A stretch of 64,000 bases of DNA from the NCBI RefSeq assembly GCF_020447315.1, contig NZ_JAJADQ010000015.1, positions 1-64,000 on the forward strand, read 5' to 3'. How positions within the stretch are numbered: position 1 is the stretch's first letter; every line of letters starts with the position of its first letter. The notes below the pieces were generated by a model. That model saw only the letters and a list, made by a program, of their open reading frames with translations, ran no database searches and was not told where the DNA came from. The stretch is from Hymenobacter nitidus (GTDB taxonomy: Bacteria > Bacteroidota > Bacteroidia > Cytophagales > Hymenobacteraceae). Below are positions 22,851-31,323 of the stretch, one piece after another. A program made the position numbers and the translations under genes.

Positions 22851-24994
22851 TAAAGCATGGGTTCATTATCAGGCATCTGGCCAGGTTTGAGCGTGTTGGC
22901 ATACTGTCCCACAATGCTGGCCACGTCCTCCCGGATAAGCTCAAAATTAGCTTGAATCACCGCTTGAAGAGCATTCACCGGGCCTGTCACGGGGCTGCTA
23001 CCTGCCTGGCGGGCCGCACGCCGCTGGCTAAGCCAATCCTGCTCCCGCCCCTCCCCCACCGAGGCCTCGCCCAGTAGTGGCGCTGGCCCTCCCTCGAAGG
23101 TGGCAAGCGGGTGCAGGGGGTACGAGCCGGGCGTCGCCTGGCGCTCCACCTTGCCTTGGAAGAAAGGCTGCTCCGTTTCCACCGTCTGGCCGATGAACTC
23201 CCCGGTTTCAAGCGTGATGGTGTCCTGTAGACGGACCAAGTTACGCTCCTGCCAGCTCACGCTCTGGCTGGCATTGCTGCCCGCGCCGCGGCTGCCCCCG
23301 CTCTGGCTCCGGCCTAGGCTGGCCGACACCATCTCCCGGTCTTCCTTGCCCACGAGCTCCGAGACGAACTTGGCCGTTTCGAGTGAGTTGACCTTGCCGA
23401 AAAACTGGTTGTTGAGGTTGCTCACCATCACCTGCATTTTGTCCCGGCCGTAGGCATCAATCATCTGGCTCAAATCCTGGGTCATGTAAATCATGGCCAC
23501 CTTGTTGCTGCGCGCAGTGGCCGGTATCACCTCCAGGTTGGGCACGTAGATGGTCGCCGCCTCGTCGAGGAACACGTAGCTCGGGTGCTTGTGCTGCTGG
23601 TTCATCAGCTTCAGGGCCACGGCCACGATGCAGCTGATGACCGGCGAGAAGGTTTCCTTCAGCGTGGGGTCGTTGCCCACTACCAGCACCTTGGGCGCCT
23701 GCGGGTCGTTTAACTCCAGCGAAAACCCCTCCCCTCTCGCCTCGTCGGGCGTGAGCACCCAGGCAATTTCCGGCGAGTTGATGCGCGTAAGCACAATCTG
23801 CAGCGAGGCAATGACGCCGGCCACCTGCTTCTCGGCCCGCTGCTTTACGGCCGTGGTGATGGAGCGCACCATGTCCCCGCATTCGGGGTCGGTGTCGAGC
23901 ATGCTCAGCACGTGGGTAAAGTCCGGGTGCAGCGCCGTGTTCACCACGTGAGGCAAGGTGCAGAACGTGGGGAAGTTCTTCTTGTAAAACCAGATGATGG
24001 CCGTTAGAAACGCGTTGGCGCTGGTGTCAAAGAAGTCCATCTTTTTGATGCTCTCCGGGTTCAGGTTGGCCATGATGGCGCGGGCGTACTCGTTGGCATA
24101 GGCCACCACCGGCATCTTGTCGGCCCGCAGCGGGTTTACCCGCTCGCTGCGTTCCAGGTCTTTAAAGTTGATGATATGCAGCTGCACTGCAGCTCGCTCC
24201 TCCCCTGCCGCCGCGGCTTTGGCGTCGGCCAGCACAAAGGCTTTCTGCGCGGCTTCGGCCAGCACCGGAAACTTAAAGTCGTAGATGAGGCCGGCAAACC
24301 CCTTCTCGGTGAACTGCTCAATTAGGGGCTCCCCAATTGAGTACGACTTGCCCGCCCCGGCCCCGCCGAGCACCAGCGTGCCCCGGAACGGATTGGGAAT
24401 GTTAATCCAGCCCCCGTCCGTCGTAGCCAGGCTAAAGCCGTGCTCAGAAGCCTGCTGCCGGCGCTCGGTGCGCAGCCCGAACCGCTCCGTTTTATGCAGG
24501 GCCCGCACTATGCCGGCAGCCAGGCCAGCGCCCAACGCCAGCAAGGCTGCCGTGGGGTACAGCCAGGCCACCGTGCCGGCCGAAAACGTGGCCATGGACA
24601 GCAACAGGGCCCCACTCAGCACCACCAGTGCCGCAGCTGCCAGCTGAATGCGCCGCAGCTCCAGCTGCGTGGGTTGCCAGCGCTGCTGCCCGGGCCGCGC
24701 AGGCGGGGCTTTGAGCAGCACCGCCAGCAGGCCTGCGGCCAAGAGCACACCGGCCCGGATGAGCAGGCCAAAACGCTGGTAAAACGTGGCCATGCCTAAG
24801 AGCAGGCGGGAGGTAATGGAAGCGCCCAGCCCTGACGGTGGGGCAGCCGGGGTTACCGCCTCGGCAAAAAACAAGGGGTGAGACAGCAGGTAATACTCGC
24901 CGCCGGCCAGCAACACCAGCACAAAGGCAAGGGCGATATACAGACCGGTCAGGCGGTGGCTACTCGGCTGCCGGGGGGCACTCATCATGCTCAT
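22850..24994 (-). CDS. Type IV coupling protein (MobC/TraG/VirD4 type)
   Basis: The 714-residue protein has an N-terminal membrane region of several helices (about 15-40, 75-95 and 118-160), then a P-loop GGAGAGKS at residues 210-217 and the Walker B stretch PSYVFLDEAATIYVP near residue 480. The YGRDKMQVMVSNLNNQFFGKV segment is typical of TraG/MobC proteins. It recruits the relaxase-DNA complex to the secretion channel. It follows the relaxase by 33 bases on the minus strand and is the last gene before the terminator. Length is normal for Bacteroidota coupling proteins. Confidence 0.93.
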   Translation of the reverse strand: MSMMSAPRQPSSHRLTGLYIALAFVLVLLAGGEYYLLSHPLFFAEAVTPAAPPSGLGASITSRLLLGMATFYQRFGLLIRAGVLLAAGLLAVLLKAPPARPGQQRWQPTQLELRRIQLAAAALVVLSGALLLSMATFSAGTVAWLYPTAALLALGAGLAAGIVRALHKTERFGLRTERRQQASEHGFSLATTDGGWINIPNPFRGTLVLGGAGAGKSYSIGEPLIEQFTEKGFAGLIYDFKFPVLAEAAQKAFVLADAKAAAAGEERAAVQLHIINFKDLERSERVNPLRADKMPVVAYANEYARAIMANLNPESIKKMDFFDTSANAFLTAIIWFYKKNFPTFCTLPHVVNTALHPDFTHVLSMLDTDPECGDMVRSITTAVKQRAEKQVAGVIASLQIVLTRINSPEIAWVLTPDEARGEGFSLELNDPQAPKVLVVGNDPTLKETFSPVISCIVAVALKLMNQQHKHPSYVFLDEAATIYVPNLEVIPATARSNKVAMIYMTQDLSQMIDAYGRDKMQVMVSNLNNQFFGKVNSLETAKFVSELVGKEDREMVSASLGRSQSGGSRGAGSNASQSVSWQERNLVRLQDTITLETGEFIGQTVETEQPFFQGKVERQATPGSYPLHPLATFEGGPAPLLGEASVGEGREQDWLSQRRAARQAGSSPVTGPVNALQAVIQANFELIREDVASIVGQYANTLKPGQMPDNEPML

Positions 24995-25027
24995 AGATGG
25001 GTTGGTTTAAGCATTCACATTAGGGAA

Positions 25028-26059
25028 CTACAGTTCTGCTTCCCACTGGTGGCGCCCGCGGCGGGGCTGCTCCCCAATGTCCTGGGTGGCCACACGTTCG
25101 GGCCCGGCGGTGGCGCGTAGCGTCTGCTGCAGGCTATGCAGGGCCTGTCGTACCTGGTGCCCTGGATTCGGGCGAGCCGGCTCCTCGCGACCCGTGGCCA
25201 GCAGGTGATAGGCGTTGTCCAGGGGCTGCCCCTGCCGGGCTCGCCCCTCCAGCCGGCGTAGCCGGTCGTAGAAAATGGGGTCGTAACCCCGCTCCTGCGC
25301 GATGCGCTGCACCCGCTCCGCATCCAGGCGCTGGCTTGGGTCCGCCTGCCGGTTCAATTGGTCGACGCGCTGCGCTATCCGTGCGTTACGTTTCGGGTCG
25401 GGCGCGGAAATAACGGGAGCTTTTTTCTGTTGGGGAGCGGGCCCCTTGTACTGGAACTGCCGCTCAAATACCTGCCGGGCCTCGTCCTGCCAGTCGCGCA
25501 GACTGAACCGGCTGACGCGCCCGCCCGGGTTGAGCGTGACGCGCTGGGCCCGGTCCCGGGCTGATACAACCACGTGGATGTGGGCCTGCAGTCCGGGACG
25601 TGGCTGCCCCGTCTTAGCCTCTCCCTCCCTCACGGCCGGGTCCGTGCCGCGGTGGCTGCGCTCGTGGTGAATGATGGCACCCCATACCAGGTCCTCTTTC
25701 CCCACTGCCCCACCGTCTTTCAGGTGGAAGCCCGCCGCGTAGGCCGCCATAACTTCCCGGGTAAAGGCGCGCAGCTTCGCTTCATCCCCGCCCCCGATGT
25801 GCGCCAGCTCTTCCGGGCTAGGACTAAGCACCAGGGAGTAGAACTTGGCTTCGTTAGCCCTTAGCCCTTTCACGTTGTGGTCCAGAGCCGCCAGCACCGA
25901 ATCGCGGTCCAGTTCGTCCTGCTGCTCATCAAAGAAGCGAGCTTCCAGGCCCTCTTTCCGGGCTTCGTGGGTCAAGTAATTCAAGGCCTGGGCCGCGCTG
26001 CCTTGATTATTATAGGCGTTTTTACCATTGCTTTTAGGGTTAATTAGCTTGGCGTGCAT
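25028..26059 (-). CDS. MobB-type relaxase (DUF5712-like)
   Basis: The protein has 343 residues from ATG 26059. It shows the DUF5712/MobB features: an N-terminal GSAAQALNYLTHEARK helix, KFYSLVLSPSPEELAHIG and the histidine cluster HHERSHRG (131-138) with LQAHIHVVVSARD, where HIH is at 160-162. The tyrosine that would attack DNA is likely in the N-terminal part. It should nick oriT and lead the transferred strand. MobA lies four bases upstream and the coupling protein just downstream, a classical Bacteroidota MobA-MobB-MobC order. The candidate oriT is directly upstream of MobA. Confidence 0.88.
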   Translation of the reverse strand: MHAKLINPKSNGKNAYNNQGSAAQALNYLTHEARKEGLEARFFDEQQDELDRDSVLAALDHNVKGLRANEAKFYSLVLSPSPEELAHIGGGDEAKLRAFTREVMAAYAAGFHLKDGGAVGKEDLVWGAIIHHERSHRGTDPAVREGEAKTGQPRPGLQAHIHVVVSARDRAQRVTLNPGGRVSRFSLRDWQDEARQVFERQFQYKGPAPQQKKAPVISAPDPKRNARIAQRVDQLNRQADPSQRLDAERVQRIAQERGYDPIFYDRLRRLEGRARQGQPLDNAYHLLATGREEPARPNPGHQVRQALHSLQQTLRATAGPERVATQDIGEQPRRGRHQWEAEL

Positions 26060-26063
26060 ATCC

Positions 26064-26552
26064 TTAATTTCCGATTTTACGCCCTTTATTTAACGCCTTT
26101 ATGTCCAGTGCAGCCAAGCCGGCAGCCGTAGCTTCGGCGATGCGCTCCTGGTTTTTCCGCTGAATTTTAAGCAACGCTTCCCCACCTTCCGGAGCTAATA
26201 AATTCTCCACCACCCGGAGAGTTTGCTCCTGCACGGCCTGCTGACGGAGCTGGGAGCGCACCATTTCCAGCAGCAAGCCCCGCTCCTGCTCCTGCAGGTA
26301 AGAAAACACCCGGTCGCCCAGCCGCTTCACCTCCGCCATGATAAGCTGCCCTTCCCGGGCCTGCGCCTCCACCGGGTTCAGGCTCCTCTCGGCAAAGTAT
26401 CGAATGGCCGCGTCGGCGTACTCCGTGCGGGTCAAACCCAGCCGGGCTGACTCCGCTCCTACCAATCGGTGCGCCGGGCCGCTGACCGTGACGTGCTTCA
26501 CCGCTGGGCCGCTGGACACTCGCGGTATGGACTGCTGTTCGTGGTCGTGCAT
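26064..26552 (-). CDS. MobA accessory protein, BfmA/BtgA family
   Basis: This 162-residue protein begins at ATG 26552. After a short basic start, VTVSGPAHRLVGAESARLGLTRTEYADAAIRYFAERS forms a ribbon-helix-helix-like DNA-binding part, and the rest is a long helical domain. This is the BfmA/BtgA mobilisation family, which helps the relaxase bind oriT. It is the first gene of the MobA-relaxase-coupling operon, separated from the relaxase gene by four bases. The palindromes at 26607-26726 lie upstream of its start and are its probable binding sites. Confidence 0.88.
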   Translation of the reverse strand: MHDHEQQSIPRVSSGPAVKHVTVSGPAHRLVGAESARLGLTRTEYADAAIRYFAERSLNPVEAQAREGQLIMAEVKRLGDRVFSYLQEQERGLLLEMVRSQLRQQAVQEQTLRVVENLLAPEGGEALLKIQRKNQERIAEATAAGLAALDIKALNKGRKIGN

Positions 26553-26606
26553 ACTGTTTTAATTCTTACTGACTGGTTTTTAGTGTTATACCTCCCAGGA
26601 TTAACA

Positions 26607-26726
26607 TTTATCAACTCTGTTGATAAATAACTACCATTTAATCAGTGCGTTAGCACAATTAAATGGTAGTCTTCTTGCTAACTACCCTGATAGGGCCTCA
26701 TTGCTAACTACCCTGATAGGGCCTCA
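26607..26726. other. Candidate oriT: hairpins and 26-bp tandem repeat
   Basis: Three structures lie side by side upstream of MobA. There is a 9-bp arm palindrome TTTATCAAC (26607-26627), a 13-bp arm palindrome starting ACTACCATTTAAT with a 15-base loop that itself holds GTGC/GCAC (26630-26670), and two exact copies of a 26-bp unit (26675-26700 and 26701-26726) containing CCCTGATAGGG. Such groups are usual for oriT regions, where relaxase and accessory protein bind beside the nick. The nick position is not known. The region 26553-26606 and beyond 26727 carries no supportable gene. Confidence 0.75.
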
Positions 26727-26919
26727 TTGAGTTGGTGGCAAACCTTCGCAGGTGCTGACCGCCTTACGACCTGGGTAAGCTTTCTCCTTTGGGTCACGTG
26801 GGTATGTAGAGTAACCTCTTAACCCTACTGCCCATGACCAATCCTTTCCGGTCTGCTGGGCAGCTAAATCCGGCTCAGTGCTTCCAAGAGGAAAGTGAAC
26901 AGTTGCAAAAAGCATATTT

Positions 26920-27205
26920 TATTTCTTAAGAAACAAGTAAATCAGGAAAGCTAGAAACCCCGCATCCTGGGAACATTACGCCCCGTATGGCACTTTGTTT
27001 CTCAGTATTTTAGGAAATAAGTTTCTTAAGAGCTTTTGATTAATGTTTACTGAGAAGTTTGTAAACTATAATTTTTGGAAATTTAAAAATAAGGAAGTAA
27101 GAAATCAAGGAAATAAGAAATTTTGTTTACTTATTAATTTGTAATCTTATTTTCTAGGAAACAAAAAAACAAGTTTCCGAGTAAGCTTGAAAATTGAGAA
27201 ACAAG
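26920..27205. repeat. Repeat-rich AT block before parA (candidate centromere)
   Basis: This stretch is A/T-rich and carries related short direct repeats, in the form GGAAATAAG or GGAAGTAAGAAA (27013, 27093, 27109) and AGGAAACAA/AAGAAACAAG (26929, 27157, 27196). It also holds a 12-bp palindrome TTTCTTAAGAAA at 26922-26933. Partition centromeres are often repeat blocks next to the parA operon and are bound by the small partner protein. The copies are degenerate, so the assignment is tentative. Confidence 0.45.
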
Positions 27206-27229
27206 CTGCTTTATTTGCAAGCTGCTTGC
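27187..27229 (+). promoter_or_regulatory. parA promoter with palindromic operator
   Basis: TTG (27187-27189), 20 bases and TTTATTTG (27210-27217) give a near-consensus promoter (one mismatch in the -7 element). Directly on top of the start region lies GCAAGCTGCTTGC (27217-27229), a perfect 13-bp palindrome. CAAGCTGCTT is also repeated at 27202. This is a likely site for autoregulation of the parA operon. Confidence 0.6.
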
Positions 27230-27265
27230 GCCCTCCGTGGCTTTACCCGTTAGTTCCCCTGCTTT

Positions 27266-27994
27266 ATGAAAATCATCTGCGTTGCCAACCAGAAGGGCGG
27301 CATTGGTAAGAGTACCCTCATCACCGTGCTTGCCGGCGCGCTCTCGGCCGACTACGGCTACCGGGTGCTCGTGGTCGATGCCGACTCCCAGCAAACCCTG
27401 GCCGGGGTGCGCCTCACTAACGACCAGCCCAGCGTGGAGCAGGAGCGCCTCGCTGGCACGCTCTCAGAGCCCGCTTTCCCCTACACGCTGGAATCCGTGG
27501 GCATGGGCCAGGTATATGACCGACTCGACGAGGTCGGCGACGACTACGACGTGGTGTTCATTGACGTGCCCGGCCGCTCGGACGACACGGCCATGATTGA
27601 CGTGCTAAGCGGCGCGAACGTGGTGCTGGTGCCCGTAGGTGCCTCGGACGCCGAGCGCCTGGCCACGATTTCCTTTATGCAGCTGCTGCAGGAAATCTCC
27701 CGGCTCTCGCGGGAGCAGGGGCTAGAGTTCCAGTTCTTTGGCGTGCATTCGCACCGCACCAACCTGAAAGAGGAAAAGGACATGGACGAATTCACCGACG
27801 CCCTGGGCCTGCCACGCCTGCAGGCGTCTCTGCGCCAGCTCGGCTGCTACAAGCGTCTGTCAACCCGCTACAGCTACCTCAACCCGGCCTACCGGCGGGC
27901 AGTGGGGGCCGATGCTTCCGTGGAAGCCGAAGTGCGCGCCTTGTGCGACGAACTGATTGCCCGTGCCCAACTCACCTCTGAACTCGTAGCGTAA
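27266..27994 (+). CDS. parA: ParA-family partition ATPase
   Basis: The protein has 242 residues, opening with the deviant Walker A KGGIGKST at 10-17, with the second lysine typical of Soj/ParA-type proteins. The DVVFIDVPGRSDDTAMIDVL switch region and the ANVVLVPVGAS strand follow. It moves plasmid copies apart before division with a DNA-bound partner. Its stop overlaps the ATG of the next gene by one base, so the partner is co-translated. There is no N-terminal HTH, so this is a short, type Ib-like ParA. Confidence 0.94.
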   Translation: MKIICVANQKGGIGKSTLITVLAGALSADYGYRVLVVDADSQQTLAGVRLTNDQPSVEQERLAGTLSEPAFPYTLESVGMGQVYDRLDEVGDDYDVVFIDVPGRSDDTAMIDVLSGANVVLVPVGASDAERLATISFMQLLQEISRLSREQGLEFQFFGVHSHRTNLKEEKDMDEFTDALGLPRLQASLRQLGCYKRLSTRYSYLNPAYRRAVGADASVEAEVRALCDELIARAQLTSELVA

Positions 27995-28455
27995 TGGCCA
28001 AGATTCAACGCCTGAAAATCTCCACAGACGAGAAGATGTCCATGCTGCGGGGGCAGCCCGGTCACATGCCGGCCGCCCCGGCTGCTGCTGAGCCCGTCGC
28101 GGCCCCGGAACCAGCGCCGGTGGTTACGCCGCCAGTAGCTCCCGCTCCAGAAGTTGCTGCAGCCCCGGTGCTCGCACCTGCGCCATCAGCCAGGCCGCAG
28201 CCGGCCGCGGTTGCTGCCACGCCCAGGAAGGGGAGGGGCCGGCCCCCAAAAGTGCAGGCTCCCGCTTCCATGGAAGGCAGTTACTCGGGGCTGCAGCCGT
28301 CCCTGATTCGCCTGGAAGGAGAAACCCAGCGGGCCGCCCTGGCCTACATCCACGAGGAGCTCATGCATCACAGCCGGCGGGTGTATCTGAAAGAATTGGT
28401 GGACGAGGCGGTCAATTACTACCTGCAGCACGGCCCGCCCGCCAAAGGCAGGTAG
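27994..28455 (+). CDS. Small partition partner (ParB-like) with AT-hook
   Basis: The 153-residue protein begins at the A of parA's stop. The first 30 residues are charged, then comes a long Ala/Pro linker (about 35-85), an AT-hook-like RKGRGRPPK, and a C-terminal domain (about 105-150) ending in YLKELVDEAVNYYLQHG, like a ribbon-helix-helix dimer. This order suits a centromere-binding partner of ParA: a DNA-binding head, an unstructured arm and a tail. The sequence is unlike true ParB proteins with HTH motifs. Its binding site may be the repeats before parA. Confidence 0.72.
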   Translation: MAKIQRLKISTDEKMSMLRGQPGHMPAAPAAAEPVAAPEPAPVVTPPVAPAPEVAAAPVLAPAPSARPQPAAVAATPRKGRGRPPKVQAPASMEGSYSGLQPSLIRLEGETQRAALAYIHEELMHHSRRVYLKELVDEAVNYYLQHGPPAKGR

Positions 28456-28826
28456 GGGAGGGGAGGAGCGCACCGTCAAGCGGCCCGCTACCAGCGCAGC
28501 TGCGAACTCACTTCGGTAAAGGCGTCCGACGCTTCCAGCTGCTGCTCCCGCTGGCGAGCCGAGCCTGCCGAATCCGGCGGTTTAGCGCCGGGTCTGACCT
28601 ACCGAACACCAGTAACGGCCACTGTGCATTTTTTTCCATTAAGGAGCTGCCGCAGGCTGATGATGTTAATTATTTGCGGTTAAAGCGACATTTTCAGCTT
28701 TTATTTTCGATTAACGAACGTTTGGCACGAGAAATTGACAGACGCGCATACAATTGATTACGCCTGCTTGCAAGCAGCAACATGCATGCATCAGCCCCTT
28801 CTAAGCCCGTGGATACCGGTCAGGAT
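28456..28826. other. Intergenic region, one small hairpin
   Basis: No gene is supported in this stretch. The only structure seen is CCGGCG (28574-28579) pairing with CGCCGG (28586-28591) across a 6-base loop, with no T run. Around 28620-28760 the sequence is A/T-richer, which may mark old promoters or a junction. The region may have held material that was lost. Confidence 0.5.
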
Positions 28827-29552
28827 TTATTGGATGTTCCATGCGGCGCAGTTGGGTAAGGCGGCAGCGCTGAGGCCGAGACGGTAGGTGGTCAGGGGGT
28901 TGAGCGTAGCCCGCAGCCGGGCAGCGCCCTTTTTGTCGGCCTGCTGCTCCAGCACGGCCCCTAGCACGGCGCGGGCGCGGGGCGGAGCCTGGCGCAGGGC
29001 CAATTCCACGAGGCGGCGGCGCTGGTCAGGGGAGAGGCCTTTGACAAAGCGCTGCACCCGGGCCAAAACCTCGTCGGGCCGGGCATCGGGAATGCGGCGC
29101 AAATCGCGCAGCACCTCCAGCCACTGCAGCAGCGGCACGTCGCTAGCCTGCTCCGGCGCCGGGCGCACGACAAAGGCAACGCGCGGGGGCCGGGTGCGCC
29201 GCAGCCTGGGAGAGGCAACTACTCATTCAGCCGGCACCTGGGTAGTGAGGCCCAGTTGGTTGTAGAGGGCCGTCCCGACCGGGTAGGCCGAAACGGAGCC
29301 TTCTGCGGCGGTTAGGGTCCGCAATACGGCCGCTGCGGACGGCTGCAGCGCGCCAAACCGGCTGGGCGTTGGCCGGTAGTACTGGCCCTTGGCGTAGCGT
29401 TTGAGCACGCCTTCCCGGCTCAGGCGACTCAGGGCCGCCGCGACGGCCCCGAAAGAAGCCGGGTCGGTGCTCAAATCCGCATACGTGAGCAGCTCGCCCG
29501 GCTCGAAGGCCTGGACTTGCTGGCGGACGCGCTGCATGATGGAACCGGTCAT
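28827..29552 (-). pseudogene. DUF6088 (AbiEi-like) gene with an in-frame TGA
   Basis: From ATG 29552 the frame gives a winged-helix start (GELLTYADL to GQYYRPTPSRFG) that resembles DUF6088/AbiEi-type proteins. It then meets TGA at 29225-29223, directly after LTTQVPAE. The same frame continues without another stop as VVASPRLRRTRPPRVAFVVR, ending with LNPLTTYRLGL, a pattern typical of the C-terminus of this family. So one nonsense codon splits an otherwise intact gene of about 241 codons. AbiEi-type proteins are antitoxin repressors with a nucleotidyltransferase partner; no partner is present here. Translation of two pieces (29552-29223 and from GTG 29168) is possible but unlikely to be functional. 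Confidence 0.78.
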
Positions 29553-29583
29553 AGCGGAAGGAATAACAGGAGCACAAGTACGC

Positions 29584-29623
29584 AAAAGTGTCAAGTTTTT
29601 ACATGTAAAAACTTGACACTTTT
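29584..29623. promoter_or_regulatory. Perfect 40-bp palindrome upstream of the DUF6088 gene
   Basis: Twenty bases beginning AAAAGTGTCAAG (29584-29603) are followed with no gap by their exact complement (29604-29623). It lies 31 bases before the DUF6088 start, and its last base is part of the stop codon of the HTH gene. It could serve as an operator for the winged-helix protein and also as a terminator for the gene upstream, since both ends are T-rich. Confidence 0.78.
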
Positions 29624-29919
29624 CACGGCTCACTGTTTCCATCTGCCGGGCTAGCCGCAGGGGCCTGCACTTCGGCCAGCACCACGGCGATAATATCCTG
29701 CACGGGCTTGTTGAGCAAGTCGGCCACGCGCAGCAGCTCGGCAATGGTGAGGGTGGAGGGGTCGGCCTCGCGCTGCTTGATGGTGCGGTAGGTCATGCGC
29801 AGGTGCTCCATGAGCTCGCGCTCGGTGAAGGTGTAGCGTCCGTGGCGCAGCAGGTCCGTAAAGCGCCGTGGGGAAAGCGCGGCGGCACCAGGGGGCAGTG
29901 GGGGAGGGGAGGGAGGCAT
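29623..29919 (-). CDS. HTH (XRE-like) DNA-binding protein
   Basis: From ATG 29919 the protein has 98 residues. After a proline-rich start, RYTFTERELMEHLRMTYRTIKQREADPSTLTIAELLRVADLLNKPVQDIIAVVLAEV has the helix-turn-helix order of Cro/XRE proteins, including the ALxxLLxVxDLLN-type ending. A longer start (TTG 29928) is possible. The stop overlaps the 40-bp palindrome. It may regulate the neighbouring DUF6088 gene or plasmid genes in general. The proline-rich leader resembles that of other proteins in this plasmid region. Confidence 0.72.
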   Translation of the reverse strand: MPPSPPPLPPGAAALSPRRFTDLLRHGRYTFTERELMEHLRMTYRTIKQREADPSTLTIAELLRVADLLNKPVQDIIAVVLAEVQAPAASPADGNSEP

Positions 29920-30027
29920 GAGATTCAAAAAGAAGGTAAAACGGCAGACCAGCGCCGGTAGGGCGGTACCCCACCGCCCCCGGCCCCGCCGATAAAAGCA
30001 AACAAGGAAGGGGGTGACTACAGAGCG

Positions 30028-31320
30028 TTAGCAGTCATCGGCCGGGTAGGGGCGCGGGTTTTGCCGTGCCTCCTCGGCCAGGGTGTGCTCTTCCCAGTCG
30101 GCCACCCACTGTATGATGTTGGTCAGCCAGCGGCCCAGGCGGGCGGGGTCGGTTTCGGTCAGAATCCGGCCCGTGGCCGTGCGGCGCTGCTCCTCGGTAA
30201 AAGCGGGATGCTCGAGCAGGCGGGTCAGTTCGATGCGCTGCGTGGCCACGACCACCGTGGTCAGGGAAGGCAGGGTTTCCTGGCCCAGCACCACCGGCGG
30301 CAAGGCCGGCAGGGTAGGGCGGGGCGCCACGGCGCCGGCCTCCACCCGGGGGGCGGGCTGTGGTGCTTCTTCCTCCCGGGCTGCCACCCCTGCCGCGACG
30401 GCGGGGCCTGGCTGGGGGTCGGGTTCAGTATCCTCCGGGGTTTCGTTGCCCAGAATCAGCTCGGCGGCCCGTTGGGCGCGGCTGGCGGCCTGCACCACCA
30501 GCTTTTTGTCCCCCCGCAGCTGCTCCAGCCAAAACTGCAAGTAGGCGGCCGTGTTTTCGAGCGTGGCGCTGAGGTTCAGGCCGGCGTGGCCGCAGAGAAA
30601 GGCGGCCCCCATCTCGGCGGTCAGCTCCTCGCGGGCGTAGCCGGGGCGGCCACCGTGGCGCAGGGCTTCGGCCAGGTCGGGGCGGTCCAGGCGGCTGGCG
30701 TGGCCGGTGGCGTGGGTCAGCTCGTGAAACAGGGTCGAATAGTAGGCTTCGCCGCTAACGAAGGTTTCCGGGCGGGGTAGGTTCACCAGGTCGGGACCGG
30801 GGGCGTAGTAAGCCTGCGCGCCGCCGTGCTCGATGCGGGGGCCGCTCGTCCAATTGGCTACCAGGGCTTCGGCAGCGGCCAGGGGCTGGTGGGCACGGTC
30901 CTGGCGCTGCTCGGGCAGGGTGATTTCCACGCCTTCCACATCGTCGACGGAAAAGACGGTGTAGTACTTGATGAAGGGCGTTTTCTCTTCCTCACCGGTT
31001 TGCTGGTCGGTGCGGGTCGTGACGTTGTAGTAAATCACGGGTATGCCTTTGGCGCCCTTGCGGATGTTGCCGCCCAGCTCCCGGGCCTGCCGGAAAGTGA
31101 GAAAGAACGGCGTGCCGCCCACCAGATGCAGCAGAAAGGCATTGATGCCGGTATAGGCCCGGCCGCTGACGTAATTGCGGGGCAACCCGTAGGCCGCGTG
31201 CCAGGGCTTGCGCCAGGCAATCTGGCCCGCTTCGAGGGCGGCAATCACGCGGTCCGTCACAATCTGGTACACGTCGGGGCGGGTGGTCTTTTCGGCGGTG
31301 GGGCGGGCTTGCTTTTTCAT
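30028..31320 (-). CDS. ArdC-like antirestriction protein (zincin metallopeptidase)
   Basis: The protein has 430 residues. The N-terminal part (about 15-140) is the ssDNA-binding ArdC domain (RPWH-like WRKPWHAAYGLPRNY, GKGIPV-type KGAKGIPVIYY). A zincin domain follows with HELTHATGH at residues 199-207, a zinc-binding metallopeptidase motif, and REELTAEMGAAFLCG downstream. ArdC proteins protect incoming single-stranded plasmid DNA from restriction. The C-terminal 130 residues are Pro/Ala-rich and end in a helical region. Position between the mobilisation and primase genes fits a gene expressed early in the recipient. Confidence 0.88.
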   Translation of the reverse strand: MKKQARPTAEKTTRPDVYQIVTDRVIAALEAGQIAWRKPWHAAYGLPRNYVSGRAYTGINAFLLHLVGGTPFFLTFRQARELGGNIRKGAKGIPVIYYNVTTRTDQQTGEEEKTPFIKYYTVFSVDDVEGVEITLPEQRQDRAHQPLAAAEALVANWTSGPRIEHGGAQAYYAPGPDLVNLPRPETFVSGEAYYSTLFHELTHATGHASRLDRPDLAEALRHGGRPGYAREELTAEMGAAFLCGHAGLNLSATLENTAAYLQFWLEQLRGDKKLVVQAASRAQRAAELILGNETPEDTEPDPQPGPAVAAGVAAREEEAPQPAPRVEAGAVAPRPTLPALPPVVLGQETLPSLTTVVVATQRIELTRLLEHPAFTEEQRRTATGRILTETDPARLGRWLTNIIQWVADWEEHTLAEEARQNPRPYPADDC

Positions 31321-31323
31321 CGC

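Noticed and set aside
26724..26915. 63-aa minus-strand frame between oriT and the par region
   Set aside because: Composition is not protein-like, and it begins and ends within repeat-rich DNA.
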